A stretch of 64,000 nt of DNA from Paenibacillus sp. BJ-4 (lineage in GTDB: Bacteria; Bacillota; Bacilli; Paenibacillales; Paenibacillaceae): contig NZ_JAIVEM010000014.1 of NCBI RefSeq assembly GCF_020404765.1, forward strand, positions 1 to 64,000, read 5' to 3'. The notes under the pieces are model-generated. The model ran no database searches. It saw only the letters and a program-made list of their open reading frames with translations, and was not told where the DNA came from. The position numbers and the translations under genes are program-made. The first letter of the stretch is position 1. Every line of letters starts with the position of its first letter. Shown one piece after another: positions 62,916 through 64,000 of this stretch.

Positions 62916-64000
62916 ATGTTGAAGGGGAAAGTCATTATTCTTGGTATTACCGGCGGAATTGCTGCTTATAAAGGGGCTGCGCTGTGCAGTAAGTTGACGC
63001 AAAAGGGAGCCGACGTTCATGTGATTATGACAGCTTCCGCAAAGGAGTTTATTACCGAACTTACGTTGCAGTCGCTCTCTCGTAATCCGGTATACAGTGA
63101 TACGTTTGATGAAAGAGAACCGTCCGTCGTATCCCATATCCATCTGGCAGATGCGGCCGATTTGGTGCTGGTTGCTCCTGCAACCGCCAATATCATCGGG
63201 AAAATGGCACATGGGCTTGCTGATGATATGCTGTCTACCACACTGCTGGTTACCACAGCTCCCATTATGGTGGCACCTGCGATGAATGTGCATATGTACA
63301 CTCATCCGGCAGTCATGCAAAACATGGAGACGCTCGTCTCACGCGGCGTGAAGATGATTGAGCCTGGTGAAGGATTACTAGCTTGTGGTTATGTTGGCAA
63401 AGGTCGCTTGGAGGAGCCGGAAACGATCGTGCAAACCATAGAGCGCTTTTTTGAACAGCAAGGTCAGGATAATAAAGGCCAAAGCAAGTCTGAGCCACGG
63501 TGGTTTGGTGGAGAATCTACGAAAAGTCAAGCGCCCGAGTCGCTTGTGAACGAGAATAACAATGAGAATGAAAAGCTGCTTTCAGGCAGAAAAATTATCG
63601 TGACTGCTGGAGGTACGATCGAGAGAATTGATCCGGTGCGTTATATTACGAACGATTCCTCCGGCAAGATGGGCTTTGCCATTGCAAAAGTAGCTCAGGA
63701 GATGGGTGCAGAGGTACATCTGATCGCTGCAAATACCAGCGCAGAGCCGCCTTCAGGGATTTCGCTTGAAAGAGTTCAGTCCGCTGAAGACATGTATGAT
63801 GCTGTGTTGGGACAATGGGAAGCGTGTGATATGGTCGTGATGGCTGCCGCGGTTGCAGATTATCGACCGCGTGAGGTGGCTCAGACCAAGATCAAGAAGA
63901 AAGATAGCGTTATTACTCTGGAGTTAGTGAAGAACGTCGATATTCTGGAATCACTCGGACGCAGCAAAAAACATCAATTTTTAGTTGGGTTTGCGGCAGA
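62916..64000 (+). CDS. coaBC: phosphopantothenoylcysteine decarboxylase/synthetase, 5' part
   Basis: The frame starts at ATG 62916 (MLKGKVIILGITGGIAAYK) after GGGGGAG and stays open to the window edge, so the 3' end is missing. The N-terminal CoaC half shows VAPATANIIGKMAHGLADDMLS and the PAMNVHMY active-site motif; the CoaB half begins with VTAGGTIERIDPVRYITNDSSGKMG and a MAAAVADYRP motif. The enzyme makes 4'-phosphopantetheine for coenzyme A. It continues the B. subtilis order (yloC-remA-gmk-rpoZ-coaBC). A hydrophilic linker of about 40 residues between the halves is longer than usual. Confidence 0.95.
   Translation, partial: MLKGKVIILGITGGIAAYKGAALCSKLTQKGADVHVIMTASAKEFITELTLQSLSRNPVYSDTFDEREPSVVSHIHLADAADLVLVAPATANIIGKMAHGLADDMLSTTLLVTTAPIMVAPAMNVHMYTHPAVMQNMETLVSRGVKMIEPGEGLLACGYVGKGRLEEPETIVQTIERFFEQQGQDNKGQSKSEPRWFGGESTKSQAPESLVNENNNENEKLLSGRKIIVTAGGTIERIDPVRYITNDSSGKMGFAIAKVAQEMGAEVHLIAANTSAEPPSGISLERVQSAEDMYDAVLGQWEACDMVVMAAAVADYRPREVAQTKIKKKDSVITLELVKNVDILESLGRSKKHQFLVGFAA

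Noticed and set aside
1-64000. CRISPR arrays, tRNA or rRNA genes, phage attachment sites
   Set aside because: No regularly spaced direct repeats, cloverleaf-like sequences or rRNA signatures were seen on reading; a dedicated tRNA and CRISPR scan was not possible here.

Overview
The window looks like a chromosomal stretch of a Paenibacillus of the polymyxa type (inference). Base composition is moderate, most genes start with strong AAGGAGG-type ribosome sites, and several blocks keep the gene order known from Bacillus subtilis: ytxJ-ccpA, acuA/acsA, tyrS, rpsD, dgcP in one block, ylbF-ylbG in another, and rqcH/calcium pump to yloC-remA-gmk-rpoZ-coaBC in a third. Most genes from 14 kb onward are ordinary core genes.

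Region 1 (1-10.8 kb) is the end of a trans-acyltransferase polyketide cluster. A 5'-truncated megasynthase gene carries DH-KR-ACP-KS-ACP-TE with no AT domain. Its one complete KS has lost the first catalytic histidine, so it is probably a non-elongating KS0. It is followed by a MATE exporter, a flavoprotein of the fumarate reductase/NadB family and a PksB-like zinc hydrolase. Region 2 (10.8-14.1 kb) is a decay zone. It holds a small cysteine-rich gene, a LysR regulator gene with two frameshifts and a lost start, an internally deleted IS3 element fused to that regulator, and a broken IS1182 element with an amber codon.

Region 3 (14.1-38.9 kb) is rich in carbon and protein metabolism: a rhodanese, a divergent EPSP synthase-like enzyme, a CoA-binding protein, a PTS IICBA permease overlapping enzyme I without ptsH, a DJ-1/PfpI protein, YtxJ, CcpA, MtnN, and the divergent acuA/acsA pair with a candidate cre site. 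A large bifunctional penicillin-binding protein with fibronectin repeats follows. Then come tyrS under a T-box leader, an AraC/GyrI regulator, rpsD with a long leader, the diguanylate cyclase DgcP, a lipoprotein, an M29-type aminopeptidase, an HPr-like protein without the catalytic histidine, and YlaN.

Region 4 (38.9-51.7 kb) starts with a structured intergenic element built of inverted repeats. It continues with a Ca2+/H+ antiporter, an Asp23 protein, FtsW, an M20 amidohydrolase and a CBS protein. Next is a bacterial XPB-type helicase paired with a large partner protein, then YlbF-YlbG, an unknown 145-residue protein, a LysR regulator and a PHP phosphoesterase. Region 5 (51.7-64 kb) runs rqcH (minus), a P-type calcium pump, dapF, a secreted protein, a homocysteine methyltransferase/MTHF reductase fusion, yloC, remA, gmk, rpoZ and the 5' part of coaBC.

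Several genes connect into a carbon-control network: enzyme I and the PTS permease take up sugar, CcpA is the catabolite regulator, acsA/acuA are classic CcpA targets, and the His-less HPr-like protein keeps the regulatory serine motif. No tRNA, rRNA or CRISPR array was seen. The most unusual items are the KS0 terminal module, the divergent EPSP synthase, the His-less HPr, the XPB pair and the inverted-repeat element near 39 kb.
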